A DNA stretch of 64,000 nt from Acidimicrobiaceae bacterium (GTDB taxonomy: Bacteria; Actinomycetota; Acidimicrobiia; Acidimicrobiales; Aldehydirespiratoraceae): contig JAERSO010000018.1 of NCBI GenBank assembly GCA_016845585.1, positions 1 to 64,000 of the forward strand, given 5' to 3'. Below the pieces are notes generated by a model. It searched no databases and was not told the DNA's origin. It was given only the letters and a program-made list of their open reading frames with translations. How positions within the stretch are numbered: the first letter of the stretch is position 1; each line of letters begins with the position of its first letter. The position numbers were made by a program, and so were the translations under genes. Shown here piece by piece: positions 24,194 through 32,928 of the stretch.

Positions 24194-24934
24194 CTAGCGC
24201 CAGGCGAAGACGGGCTGCTCGTACTCGTCGACTCGGTGCAGGGTGCCTTCGTAGGCGACGCGACGGAACTGATAGATCACCGCGCCGGTTGGGGCATGGA
24301 TCAGATCGCCGCCGATCGGCAGTTGGATGACCGGGCGATCGCTCTCGGGGATCTCGACGAGCCGTGGTGAGTCCTCGCGCAACAGTTCACTGATTGCGAT
24401 GCGATGGACGGAGTCGACCTCACCGGGATTCGGGACCGGTTCGGCGTGAGCGCCCGCCCAGAAGACGAACGGCGTCATCACATAGCCGGATCGAGTCGGG
24501 TAGTCGTCGAGTTGGCCGAGGAGATGGTCGGTCGTCAGCGTGAGACCGATCTCCTCCTCGCATTCGCGGATCACGGCTTCGAGCGGCGTCTCCCCGTCGT
24601 CGAGACGTCCACCGGGGAACGCCCACTGGCCGGGATGGTTGTTCATCCGGGACGCACGCCGGGTCAGCAAGAAGGCTGCCCCGCCCGCAGTGCCACTGAT
24701 CGTTCCCGTCAGCTCGTCGCCGTGGGTGCCGGGAACGCTCTCCAGCATCTGCTGGCGCACCTGACCTGTCATCAGGCGCTCGGCCGGATCCTCTCCGTGG
24801 AGATCGGCATCGGAGTCGACGATCACCATGGCGACGGCGGCGCGGCGCCTCCCGTCATCCAGGTGCGCCCGGACCTCGTGCGCGTCGAGGTTGGCGGCGA
24901 GACGGGCTCGCAAGCGGTCGTCGTAGGCGATCAT
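24194..24934 (-). CDS. Nudix hydrolase, CoA-pyrophosphatase-like
   Basis: From ATG 24934 the product has 246 residues. The Nudix box is complete: [20 protein letters not shown] followed by EIG. Ahead of it, [15 protein letters not shown] matches the CoA-diphosphatase subgroup (NudL/Nudt7 type: S-x-x-x-x-HxGxxxFPGG). An insert between the first strands ([15 protein letters not shown] region) makes it longer than typical NudL. It follows the SsnA-like aminohydrolase gene by 10 nt. Nudix enzymes also clean up oxidised nucleotides, which would suit the purine context. Confidence 0.85.
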   Translation of the reverse strand: MIAYDDRLRARLAANLDAHEVRAHLDDGRRRAAVAMVIVDSDADLHGEDPAERLMTGQVRQQMLESVPGTHGDELTGTISGTAGGAAFLLTRRASRMNNHPGQWAFPGGRLDDGETPLEAVIRECEEEIGLTLTTDHLLGQLDDYPTRSGYVMTPFVFWAGAHAEPVPNPGEVDSVHRIAISELLREDSPRLVEIPESDRPVIQLPIGGDLIHAPTGAVIYQFRRVAYEGTLHRVDEYEQPVFAWR

Positions 24935-24944
24935 GGGCGCGTGC

Positions 24945-25979
24945 TCAGGGCTCGATCTCTTCGAGCTTGGCGAACAGCGTCTGCGCGGCTTCCTTGGCCT
25001 TGGCGCGGATCTCGTCACCATCGACGAGCGTGGGAAGGCCGTCCTCCCACACCGTCTCTCCGTCGATGCTCACCTCGAGTGGCGAGGTGCCAGGCGAGAA
25101 GGCAAACCACCACGGATCGTCGGATTCGGCTGCCCACACGACACGGTCGTCGAGGGCGGCGGGCATCAGGTCCCAGCCGGTGGAGAGCCACTCCCACGCC
25201 AGGTCCGGGGTGGCGGTGACGTCGGCGGCGCGGGCGGCGACATAGGCGAGGCGGAACTCCTCGAGCATGTCGGCGCCGATCCCGTCGGTGCCGAGGGCGA
25301 CCGGGTTCTCGAAGCGGGCCGGCCGGGCGTAGCCGACCGAGTTGTTCATGTTCGAACGCGGGTTGTGAACGAACGTGCCGCGCAGCCCGTGGTCGTCCGG
25401 CAGGTACACGCCGTGGATCAGCAGCCAGTCGTCGTCGGTGTAGTCGGCAAGACGCTGCCAATCGTCCTCGGCCCCTTCGGCAACATGGACATGGACGCCG
25501 ACGTCGTGCTTGCGGGCGAGCTCCGCCGCCGCAGCCAACGTGTCGTCGGAGCACGTGAACGCGGCGTGGATGCCGACATAGCCCTCGTTCTCGCCGTCGC
25601 CCAGGAAGCGGTCGTTCTCGGCGAGCCCCGCGGCCGCGCCTTCGGCTCCGTGGCGATCGGTCACGCCGTATGCGCACGACACTCGCACGCCGACTTCTTC
25701 ACACGCTTCAGCGATGACGCTCAGGGACCCTTCGATCGCGTTCGGCGACTCATGGTGATCGATGATGGCGGTGCATCCGCGCTCGAGTGCCTCGAGTGCG
25801 CCGAGCTTGGCCGACCATTCGATGGTCTCCAGGTCGAGGGCTCGGTCGAGCCGCCACCACACGAGCTCGAGGATGTCGATGAACTTCTCGGGTGTCCGCG
25901 GCGGTGCCGGCATCCCCCGCGCCAGCGCGGAGTACAGATGGTGGTGCGCACAAACCAGACCCGCGGTCGAGATCGTCAT
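24945..25979 (-). CDS. SsnA-like aminohydrolase lacking the usual N-terminal strands
   Basis: The 344-residue amidohydrolase-superfamily protein resembles putative aminohydrolase SsnA, encoded with selenium-dependent or Mop-type purine hydroxylases in other bacteria. Metal motif [13 protein letters not shown] sits at residues 11-23, right at the start, whereas family members carry it near residue 60 after a beta sandwich strand set. Other ligands: [10 protein letters not shown] (His), VHVHVAEG (His), [14 protein letters not shown] (Asp). The C-terminal sandwich strand ([13 protein letters not shown]) is kept. GGAGG sits upstream of ATG 25979, so the short start looks real. Likely deaminates a purine or related ring. 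It lies downstream of the molybdenum hydroxylase on the same strand. Confidence 0.75.
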   Translation of the reverse strand: MTISTAGLVCAHHHLYSALARGMPAPPRTPEKFIDILELVWWRLDRALDLETIEWSAKLGALEALERGCTAIIDHHESPNAIEGSLSVIAEACEEVGVRVSCAYGVTDRHGAEGAAAGLAENDRFLGDGENEGYVGIHAAFTCSDDTLAAAAELARKHDVGVHVHVAEGAEDDWQRLADYTDDDWLLIHGVYLPDDHGLRGTFVHNPRSNMNNSVGYARPARFENPVALGTDGIGADMLEEFRLAYVAARAADVTATPDLAWEWLSTGWDLMPAALDDRVVWAAESDDPWWFAFSPGTSPLEVSIDGETVWEDGLPTLVDGDEIRAKAKEAAQTLFAKLEEIEP

Positions 25980-26052
25980 CGCCCCCCACCTCCCCAGTTT
26001 CTGACCGTCGGATGGTCGTCACACGACCCGGGGGCGGTCAAGAAGGCGGGGG

Positions 26053-28644
26053 TCAGGTCCATGCGGACAGTCTTTCGCGGTTCTTCTCCGTGCGCATGGG
26101 GAGTTCGGTGCGCCAGTCGCCGTCGTGGGAGTGGAGCGCCGCGGCGACCGCGCCGGCGGTGGGGACGAGGCCGATCTCGCCGACGCCCTTGATTCCGTAC
26201 GGCGAGTTGGGGTCGGCGGACTCGACGAGGATGACCTCGGTTGGCGGCATGTCCTTGGGCCGGATGATGTCGAGCGAACGCAGGGTGTTGTTCAGCGGAC
26301 GACCGTCTTCGTCACACGGGAAGCCCTCGGACAACGCATAGCCGAGGCCCATGTGCACGGCGCCCTCGATCTGGCCCTCGCACAGCAACGGGTTGACCGC
26401 ACGACCGACGTCGTGGGCGGCGACCACGTTGGACACGGCGCCGGACTCCGGGTCGATCTCCATGAGTTGGGCGGCGTAGCCGAACGTCGAGTGGATGGTC
26501 GGGTTCTCGAGTCCGTCATTGATCGAGTTGGTCCAGTCGACCGTGTAGACGCCTTCGTACTCGACGCCGACTTCGCAGCCGCCGGCCACGGCGTTGCGGG
26601 CCGCGTCGGCCACTGATCCCGACGCCATGACCGTGCCCCGGGATCCCGTGGTCTGACCGGCGCCGAGTTCGCGGGTGGTGTCGACGATGACGCGGATTCG
26701 ATCGGCGTCGATACCGAGTTCCTCGACGGCCACCTGGCGGGCGACGGTGTGCACGCCCTGGCCCATTTCGGTCCAGCAGTGACGAACCTCGACGGTGTCG
26801 TCCTCCATGAACTGCACGGTCGAGCGGGAGACCTCGACGGCACCGTTGCCGAGGCCCGAGTTCTTGAGACCGAGGCCCATACCGACGGGCCGACCGGCGG
26901 CTTCAGCTGCATCCCATGCCGGCTTGACCGCATCGAGGCAGGCGCGGGCGCCGAGGCAACCGTCGTCCATGATCTGACCAGGTCCCCACACCACGCCGGG
27001 GGTGATGACGTTGCGGTTGCGGATCTCCCAGCCGGAGATGCCGACCTCGGCGGCGAGGCGATCCATCATCCCTTCCATCGCGAATTGAGCCTGGTTGGCG
27101 CCGAACCCCCGGAACGCGCCGCACACCGAGTTGTTGGTGCGTACGGCGATGGCCTCGATGTCGATGGTCTCGGTGACGTAGGGGCCGCTGGCATGGCCGG
27201 CCGCGCGCTCGAGCACCTTCCCCCCGACCGAGGCGTAGGGGCCGCTGTCGCCGAGCATCTTGGCGCGCACGGCGAGGAGCTTTCCGTCGGAATCGCAGCC
27301 GACCTCGTACTGCATGCGGATCGCGTGGCGCTTGGTGTGGACGAGGAACGACTCCTCGCGCGAGAACGTGGTCTTCACCGGCCGGCCGAGCAACCACGCA
27401 GCGAGCGCGGTCTGGCCCTGGTTGGACATGTCTTCCTTGCCGCCGAAGGCGCCGCCGTTCGAGACGAGCTCGACGGTGACCCGGTCGGTGGAGATGTCGA
27501 GCATGCGGGCGATGTCGTTGCGGTCGTCCCAGACGCCCTGGCCACCGGAGTACACGTGCATCGACTCGGTTGAGCCATCGGCGCCAACCGTCGGCACGGC
27601 CAGGGTCGATTCGGGCTCGAGGAAGGCATGGTCGATGCGCTGGGTCTGGAAGGTCTCGCGCACGATGTGGGCGGCGCGTTCGAACGCGTCGTCCACGTCG
27701 CCGCGGGCGTAGGCCGAGCGGCTGAGCATGTTGCCGTCGAGCTGCCAGACGGCGTCCTCGTCGGAGGCCAACGCGTCGGCGGGGTTGGTCATCGGCGCGT
27801 GGACTTCGTAGCTCACAGCCACGAGCGGGGTGGCGGCGCGGGCCTGGGGCCGCGTCTCGGCCACGACCAGGGCGAGTACGTCGCCGAGGTAGGACGTGCG
27901 GCCACCGACGGGGATGAAGGTCGGCCAGTCCTTGTAGATCAAACCGGATCGCAGTTCGCCCGGAATGTCAGCGCCGGTCAGGACGGCGACGACGCCCGGC
28001 GCGGCGAGCGCCGCGGAGGTGTCGATCCCGAGAATGTCGGCTCGCGCGTGTTCACTGAGAACCACCGCGGCGTGGAGGCAGCCCTCGGGCTGCATGTCGT
28101 CGATGAAACCACGATCGCCGAGCGACAAGGACTGGGCTTCGTACTTCACGCCTCGACCGCCGATGCCGCCGGCAGCGCTGATCGCCACGGGGGTCTCGTC
28201 GGCCGCGAGCGTCTCGACGGCGTCGAGGATCTTCACGTAGCCGGTGCAGCGGCAGAGGTGGGCGCCGAGGTGACGAGCCGCGTCATCACGGGTGGTCTCC
28301 TTGTCACGCCCGAGCAGTGCGTGAGTGCGCATCAAGATGCCGGGGGTGCAGAAGCCGCACTGCAGTGCGCCATGGGCGGCGAACGCGGCGGCGAGACGTT
28401 CGCGCTCGGCCTCGTCCACACCCTCGAGGGTGGTGATCTCCTTGCCTTCGGCCTTGTCGAGCGACGTCTGGCACGAGATTCGCGCCTTGCCATCGATGAG
28501 GACCGTGCAACAGCCGCACTGACCACTCGGCGAGCAGCCGTCCTTGGGCGAGGTGATGCGCAGTTCGTCGCGCAACGCGGCGAGTAGGTGTTCGTGTCGA
28601 TCGCCGACCTGGTGGGTCGTGCCGTTGACGGTGAACTCAGCCAT
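26053..28644 (-). CDS. Molybdenum hydroxylase: fused 2Fe-2S and molybdopterin subunits (xanthine dehydrogenase family)
   Basis: The 863-residue protein joins an iron-sulfur part (plant-type cluster Cys 37, 43, 46, 58; second cluster Cys 96, 99, 131, 133 in CGFC...CRCTGY) to a full molybdopterin part from about residue 165. Moco motifs: GGAFGGKEDMS, CGAFRGFGANQAQFA, EMGQGVHTVARQVA, and KGVGEIG with the catalytic Glu. There is no FAD domain, as in the Mop-type aldehyde oxidoreductases and in the selenium-linked purine hydroxylases paired with SsnA. It likely hydroxylates a purine or N-heterocycle, using ferredoxin or another acceptor. Its start overlaps the carbamoylase gene by 8 nt. Confidence 0.9.
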   Translation of the reverse strand: MAEFTVNGTTHQVGDRHEHLLAALRDELRITSPKDGCSPSGQCGCCTVLIDGKARISCQTSLDKAEGKEITTLEGVDEAERERLAAAFAAHGALQCGFCTPGILMRTHALLGRDKETTRDDAARHLGAHLCRCTGYVKILDAVETLAADETPVAISAAGGIGGRGVKYEAQSLSLGDRGFIDDMQPEGCLHAAVVLSEHARADILGIDTSAALAAPGVVAVLTGADIPGELRSGLIYKDWPTFIPVGGRTSYLGDVLALVVAETRPQARAATPLVAVSYEVHAPMTNPADALASDEDAVWQLDGNMLSRSAYARGDVDDAFERAAHIVRETFQTQRIDHAFLEPESTLAVPTVGADGSTESMHVYSGGQGVWDDRNDIARMLDISTDRVTVELVSNGGAFGGKEDMSNQGQTALAAWLLGRPVKTTFSREESFLVHTKRHAIRMQYEVGCDSDGKLLAVRAKMLGDSGPYASVGGKVLERAAGHASGPYVTETIDIEAIAVRTNNSVCGAFRGFGANQAQFAMEGMMDRLAAEVGISGWEIRNRNVITPGVVWGPGQIMDDGCLGARACLDAVKPAWDAAEAAGRPVGMGLGLKNSGLGNGAVEVSRSTVQFMEDDTVEVRHCWTEMGQGVHTVARQVAVEELGIDADRIRVIVDTTRELGAGQTTGSRGTVMASGSVADAARNAVAGGCEVGVEYEGVYTVDWTNSINDGLENPTIHSTFGYAAQLMEIDPESGAVSNVVAAHDVGRAVNPLLCEGQIEGAVHMGLGYALSEGFPCDEDGRPLNNTLRSLDIIRPKDMPPTEVILVESADPNSPYGIKGVGEIGLVPTAGAVAAALHSHDGDWRTELPMRTEKNRERLSAWT

Positions 28645-29647
28645 GGGGCTCCTCGGAGGGGCGGATGGCGCCCTTCTGTGCGGTGATGCGGCCGTAGACC
28701 TCGGGCCGCCGGTATCGGTCGAATTGGAACAGCGTCTGGGTGTAGTTGGCGCAGATGGCGAGGTCGATGTCGACCCAGGTCAACTCGTCGCCCTCGGTGC
28801 GCACGTCGGCCACGATCTGCCCGGTCGGCGCGATGATGCAGCTTTCGGCGAGGGAGTCGACGCCTTCCTCCATGCCGCCCTTGGCCACGCCGACGACATA
28901 GCAGCCGTTCTGATAGGCGCCGGCCTGCATCACCAGCCGGTTGTGGAACCCCTGAAGGGGATTCTGGCTCGGGTCCGGGGCGTAGTGCTTCGGCGTGTTG
29001 TAGCCGATGAGGATGAGTTCGGCGCCGCCCAAGGCGAGACAGCGATAGGTCTCGGACCAGCGTCGGTCGTTGCAGGTGGCCATGCCGACGACGCCACCGA
29101 ATGCCTCGAACGTGGGAAAGTCGTGACCGGGTTCGAAGTAGCGGCGTTCGAGATGCTGGAACTCGCGCCACGGCTCGCATTCGCGGTGACCGGGCAGGTG
29201 GACCTTGTGGTACTTGCCGACGATCGTGCCATCGCGCTCGACGAGAATCTGCGTGTTGTAGCGATGGCCATCGGGAGTGAGTTCTGCGTAGCCCATGGCA
29301 AAGCCGATGCCGAGCCCCTTGGCACGGTCGAACAGTGGTTGCGTGGCGGGACCGGGCATCTCCGTCTCGTAGAACGAATCGAGATCGAGATCATGCTCGC
29401 CCTCGACGTACCAGCGAGGGAAGAAGGTGGTGAGCGTGAGCTCGGGATAGACGACCAGCTCGACCTTGTTGCGCGCCGCTTCCTCGAGCAGGAACAACAT
29501 GCGCGTGACCACGCTCAGGCGCGACTCGTGACGAGCGATCGGACCCATCTGCGCGGCCGCGATCCGCAGCGGTCGGCTCGGTGCAGCCTCGTGCGCACCG
29601 GCGGCGGCGGAGTCGGGGTCGTGGGCGGCGTTCGTCGGTGAGGTCAT
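28637..29647 (-). CDS. N-carbamoyl-D-amino acid hydrolase (nitrilase superfamily)
   Basis: From ATG 29647 the product has 336 residues. It closely follows the Agrobacterium D-carbamoylase pattern as I know it: ELTLTTFFPRW with catalytic Glu 69, GKYHKVHLPGH with Lys 148, ATCNDRRWSETYR with Cys 192, then ELILIGYNTP, MQAGAYQNGCYVVG and CIIAPTGQIVA. The reaction is N-carbamoyl-D-amino acid to D-amino acid, CO2 and ammonia; ureido acids from purine or pyrimidine breakdown are alternative substrates. It lies 2 nt after the M20 carbamoylase gene and 8 nt into the molybdenum hydroxylase gene. A longer frame reaching 29779 overlaps that M20 gene and was rejected. Confidence 0.9.
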   Translation of the reverse strand: MTSPTNAAHDPDSAAAGAHEAAPSRPLRIAAAQMGPIARHESRLSVVTRMLFLLEEAARNKVELVVYPELTLTTFFPRWYVEGEHDLDLDSFYETEMPGPATQPLFDRAKGLGIGFAMGYAELTPDGHRYNTQILVERDGTIVGKYHKVHLPGHRECEPWREFQHLERRYFEPGHDFPTFEAFGGVVGMATCNDRRWSETYRCLALGGAELILIGYNTPKHYAPDPSQNPLQGFHNRLVMQAGAYQNGCYVVGVAKGGMEEGVDSLAESCIIAPTGQIVADVRTEGDELTWVDIDLAICANYTQTLFQFDRYRRPEVYGRITAQKGAIRPSEEPHG

Positions 29648-29649
29648 GA

Positions 29650-30885
29650 TCAGGCGAGCTCCAGCATCACATGAAGAAGGACATTGGCGCCCGCCTCGAG
29701 GTCGGCGGGCTCGGTGTGCTCGGCGGGGTTGTGGGAGATGCCGTCGACGCTCGGCACGAAGACCATGCCGGTGGGACACACGCGGGCGAGCATTTGGGCA
29801 TCGTGGCCGGCACCGGATGGCATGCGCTTGACGCTGAGGCCTTGTGCCTCTGCGGTGGCCGCGACGAGATCGACGACCCGGTCATCGAACACCACCGGGT
29901 CGAATCGAGCGAGGCTGCGGGTCTCCACGGTGACCCCTTCGGCGGCGGACGCGGCGCGGAGGAACTCGTCGACCCGGCGCTCGGCCTCGAGCAACACGTC
30001 GTTGTCGGTGTGGCGGATGTCGATCGTGAAGGTGGCGCTCGCCGGAACGACATTGATCAGATTCGGATGGAGCTCGATTCGGCCGACCGTACCCACCTGG
30101 GGCGCACCGAGTTCGAGTGCGAGCTCGCGCACGAACGTGGCGGTCTGGAAGGCGACGACGCCCGGATCCTTACGAAGCGTCATCGGGGTGGTGCCGGCAT
30201 GGTTGGATTCGCCCGTGACCTCGACCTCGGTCCAGCTGATGCCCTGGACCCCGGTGACGGCGCCGATCGTGATGCCTTCTGCCTCCAACACGGGACCCTG
30301 CTCGACGTGGAGCTCGACGAAGGCGTGCGGAACGCCTCCGGGGAGGGGAGCGGGGCCCAGATACCCGATGCGTTCGAGTTCGGCACCGAGGATCTCACCG
30401 TCGATCGACTCGATACCGTGCGCTTCCTCCACCGACATCGCGCCGACGTAGACGAGACTGCCGAGCATGTCGGGCGGGAAGCGAGCGCCCTCCTCGTCGG
30501 TGAAGAACCCGACCGCCAGCGGGCGCGGCGGGGTGATGCCGGCGGTGCGGAGCGTCTCGATGACTTCGAGTCCGGCGAGCACCCCGAGATTGCCGTCGTA
30601 GCGTCCACCGGTGCGGACCGTGTCGATGTGGCTGCCGCACATGACCGGCGGACCGTCGACGGCCCCCGCCATGACGCCCACCACATTGCCGATCGCGTCG
30701 ACGGTGACGTCGAGATCGAGGTCTCGCATCCAGCCGACGACGAGGTCCCTCCCGGCCTTGTCCTCATCGGTCAGTGCGAGACGGGCACATCCCTCGGTGC
30801 CCTCGATCGCCCCGATCTCGGCGAGCGCGGCAAGCCGGTCGATCAGACGATCGATGTCGATTCGCAGCCCAAGGGAGTCGGTCAC
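29650..30885 (-). CDS. M20-family N-carbamoyl-L-amino acid / allantoate amidohydrolase
   Basis: The 411-residue zinc amidohydrolase has the carbamoylase/allantoate amidohydrolase signatures CGSHIDTVRTGGRYDGNLGV (His 86, Asp 97), FFTDEEGARFPPDMLGS (Glu 131-132), FVELHVEQGPVLEAEG (His), the dimer lid NHAGTTPMTLRKDP and the terminal His in GISHNPAEHTEP. Substrates in the family include allantoate, ureidoglycine, N-carbamoyl-L-amino acids and beta-ureidopropionate. It starts at GTG 30885, 11 nt from a palindromic operator, and leads a minus-strand operon (M20, D-carbamoylase, molybdenum hydroxylase, SsnA-like, Nudix). Confidence 0.9.
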   Translation of the reverse strand: MTDSLGLRIDIDRLIDRLAALAEIGAIEGTEGCARLALTDEDKAGRDLVVGWMRDLDLDVTVDAIGNVVGVMAGAVDGPPVMCGSHIDTVRTGGRYDGNLGVLAGLEVIETLRTAGITPPRPLAVGFFTDEEGARFPPDMLGSLVYVGAMSVEEAHGIESIDGEILGAELERIGYLGPAPLPGGVPHAFVELHVEQGPVLEAEGITIGAVTGVQGISWTEVEVTGESNHAGTTPMTLRKDPGVVAFQTATFVRELALELGAPQVGTVGRIELHPNLINVVPASATFTIDIRHTDNDVLLEAERRVDEFLRAASAAEGVTVETRSLARFDPVVFDDRVVDLVAATAEAQGLSVKRMPSGAGHDAQMLARVCPTGMVFVPSVDGISHNPAEHTEPADLEAGANVLLHVMLELA

Positions 30886-30895
30886 CGGCTCGAAG

Positions 30896-30910
30896 TTAAC
30901 AAATTGTCAA
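30896..30910. promoter_or_regulatory. Palindromic operator TTAACA-AAT-TGTCAA
   Basis: This 15-bp inverted repeat has one mismatch. It lies 11 nt upstream of the GTG of the carbamoylase operon. It matches the site at 30966-30980 (TTGACAAACTGTCAA), and both are followed by GCAA. Close spacing to the start codon suggests repression or a leaderless transcript. Confidence 0.7.
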
Positions 30911-30965
30911 GCAAGCGGCTATGTGGGTCGGCAACAGGGGAGAGGATGACGGACCGGTCGAATCT

Positions 30966-30980
30966 TTGACAAACTGTCAA
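30966..30980. promoter_or_regulatory. Palindromic operator TTGACA-AAC-TGTCAA
   Basis: A perfect 6-bp inverted repeat around AAC, 4 nt upstream of the ATG (30984) chosen for the regulator gene. Together with 30896-30910 it brackets the divergent promoter region. A third, looser copy is at 63205-63219. TTGACA also resembles a -35 box, so it may double as a promoter element for one direction. Confidence 0.75.
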
Positions 30981-30983
30981 GCA

Positions 30984-31523
30984 ATGGCCGTCTCCGCAGA
31001 TTCGACACCCTCGAGCGATGGGGGTTCAATCGTTCGCGCCGAGTTCCTCATCGAGCCTTTCGTGGAGGGCTCACCCGGCCCCCATGTGAAGGCCGCACTC
31101 GAGGCATGTCGCAGCGCCGGCTTCGAACCTGACGTCGGGCCCTTCGCCACCACGATCGACGGGTCGTTCGAAGCAGTCGCCGATGCGGTCGATCAGCTCG
31201 TGCGAGCGGCCCAGGAGAGTGGTGCAACGGCGGTTCAAGTCCGTGTCGGCGAGCCCGAAGCCGCAGCTCGGTTCGATGATCTCCACGACGCTCTCGAACG
31301 CATGGTCAACACGGTCGAGGAGGAACTCGGCGCGCCGCTCGCCGATCTCGATCGAGCCGCCAAACAAGCAGCTGTGCGCCTCCTCGATGAACGGGGTGCG
31401 TTCCTGTTGCGAAAGGCCGTCGAGGCGGTCGGCGAGATGATGGGCGTGAGCCGCATCACGATCTACAACTACCTCAACGCCATCGAGAAGGCCCCGGCCG
31501 GAGCACCGAACACTGATCCATGA
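30984..31523 (+). CDS. Regulator: YkoF/thiamine-binding-like domain fused to DauR/YheO-type HTH
   Basis: From ATG 30984 the product has 179 residues. Residues about 17-88 (AEFLIEPFVEGSPGPHVKAA; TTIDGSFEAVADAVDQLVRA; VQVRVGE) resemble the MTH1187/YkoF ferredoxin-like fold, which binds thiamine or hydroxymethylpyrimidine. Residues about 125-167 (AVRLLDERGAFLLRKAVEAV; MGVSRITIYNYLN) match the C-terminal HTH_22 of DauR/YheO regulators. The combination suggests a sensor of a pyrimidine- or purine-like ring that controls the flanking salvage genes. It is divergent from the carbamoylase operon, with operators abutting both starts. It overlaps the deaminase gene start by 4 nt. An earlier in-frame start (30921) would place the operator inside the gene, so it was not used. 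Confidence 0.75.
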   Translation: MAVSADSTPSSDGGSIVRAEFLIEPFVEGSPGPHVKAALEACRSAGFEPDVGPFATTIDGSFEAVADAVDQLVRAAQESGATAVQVRVGEPEAAARFDDLHDALERMVNTVEEELGAPLADLDRAAKQAAVRLLDERGAFLLRKAVEAVGEMMGVSRITIYNYLNAIEKAPAGAPNTDP

Positions 31524-32884
31524 CTGATCTACTCATTCGCAACGCCGCCCTGGTGGCCACGGTTGACGCCGACCGTCGTGAACTCGCCGGCGGGTGGGTC
31601 GCCATCACCGACGGACTCGTGTCGGGCGTCGGTGCGTCGACCGACCCCGAACCCGTCGCAGCCCGGTTGATCGATGCCGACGGATGCCTCGTCACCCCTG
31701 GCCTGATCAACTCCCATCACCACCTGTTCCAGAACCTCACCCGCGCCTACACGCCGATGACGTCCGCCCCATTGTTCGGATGGCTCCAGGCGCTCTATCC
31801 GTTGTGGACCGCTGCGATCGATGAGGAAGCCGAGTTCCTGGCTGCATGGATCGGGCTGGTGGAACTCGCGCTGAGCGGCTGCACGACGTCGACCGATCAC
31901 CACTACCTGCACCCTCCCCGGGCGGGTGATCTGCTCGGGGCCGAAATCTCGGCCGCGCAGGATCTGGGGATGCGGTTCCACCCGACCTACGGCTCGATGA
32001 GCCTGTCGGTGAAGGACGGCGGTCTGCCACCCGATGACGCCGTGCGCGACGAGGACGACATCCTCGCCGAGTCCGAGTGCCATGTCGCCCGTCACCACGA
32101 CCGGAGCCACGGTTCGATGGTTCAGATCGCGCTCGCTCCGTGCTCGCCCTTCTCGGTTTCGACGGATCTGATGATCCGTAGCGCGGAGCTGGCCGAACGG
32201 CTCGACGTTCGCCTCCACACCCACCTGGCCGAGAATTCCGAAGACGACGAGTTCGCGATCGCGAGCTTCGGAATGCGGCCGGTGGACTACTACGAGCACT
32301 GTGGCTGGATGACCGACCGTACGTGGGGCGCCCATGTGGTCATGCCCAACCCGGATGAGGTCGCCCGCCTCGGTTCGGCGAACGTCGGGATCGCGCATTG
32401 CCCGAGTTCCAACATGATTCTGTCGTCAGGCATCGCCCCTGTGGTCGACATGCATCACGCCGGTTGTCACGTCGGCATCGGCTGCGACGGTTCGTCCTCG
32501 GCCGACTCCGCGTCGCTCTGGCAGGAGGCTCGTCTCTCGATGCTGCAGGGCAAGCTGAAGTCCGGGGCTTCCGCGATGACGGCACGGCTGGCACTGGAGA
32601 TCGCCACCCGTGGCGGGGCCGGATGCCTCGGCCGCGTGGGCGAACTCGGGGAACTGTCGGTCGGCGCGGTGGGCGATGTCGCCGTCTGGAAGATGGATGG
32701 TCCGATCTTCGCCGGCGTGCTCGACGATCCGATCGAGGGCTGGCTTCGCTGCGGACCGACCGCCGCGTGGCACACGATCGTGGCGGGCGTGCCCGTCGTC
32801 GAGAACGGGCTGCCTGTGTCGCCGAAACTCGAGCAGATGCTGGTCGACCACCGAGCGGCTGCCAGACGGTTTCAGCCGTCGTAG
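31520..32884 (+). CDS. 8-oxoguanine deaminase-like amidohydrolase
   Basis: The 454-residue TRZ/ATZ-type deaminase has the metal-binding GLINSHHHLFQNLTR (His 66 and 68), the SDH-like TTSTDHHYLHP, ALAPCSPFSVS, LHTHLAENSEDDEFA (His), AHCPSSNMILSSGIAP and GCDGSSSADSASLWQEARL (Asp). These match the 8-oxoguanine deaminase group (8-oxoguanine to urate) as I remember it, better than atrazine hydrolases. It is coupled (ATGA) to the regulator gene. Urate or related products could feed the molybdenum hydroxylase and carbamoylases across the divergent promoter. Confidence 0.82.
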   Translation: MTDLLIRNAALVATVDADRRELAGGWVAITDGLVSGVGASTDPEPVAARLIDADGCLVTPGLINSHHHLFQNLTRAYTPMTSAPLFGWLQALYPLWTAAIDEEAEFLAAWIGLVELALSGCTTSTDHHYLHPPRAGDLLGAEISAAQDLGMRFHPTYGSMSLSVKDGGLPPDDAVRDEDDILAESECHVARHHDRSHGSMVQIALAPCSPFSVSTDLMIRSAELAERLDVRLHTHLAENSEDDEFAIASFGMRPVDYYEHCGWMTDRTWGAHVVMPNPDEVARLGSANVGIAHCPSSNMILSSGIAPVVDMHHAGCHVGIGCDGSSSADSASLWQEARLSMLQGKLKSGASAMTARLALEIATRGGAGCLGRVGELGELSVGAVGDVAVWKMDGPIFAGVLDDPIEGWLRCGPTAAWHTIVAGVPVVENGLPVSPKLEQMLVDHRAAARRFQPS

Positions 32885-32920
32885 TTGCAGCACTACGCCG
32901 ACTCAAACGATGCAACTACG
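32880..32920. terminator. Inverted repeat CGTAGTTGCA / TGCAACTACG
   Basis: The 10-bp perfect arms (32880-32889 and 32911-32920) are separated by 21 nt and begin at the last codon of the deaminase gene, ending 8 nt before the next start codon. It could be an attenuating hairpin, a weak terminator or an operator. Confidence 0.45.
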
Positions 32921-32928
32921 CTCGCCTC

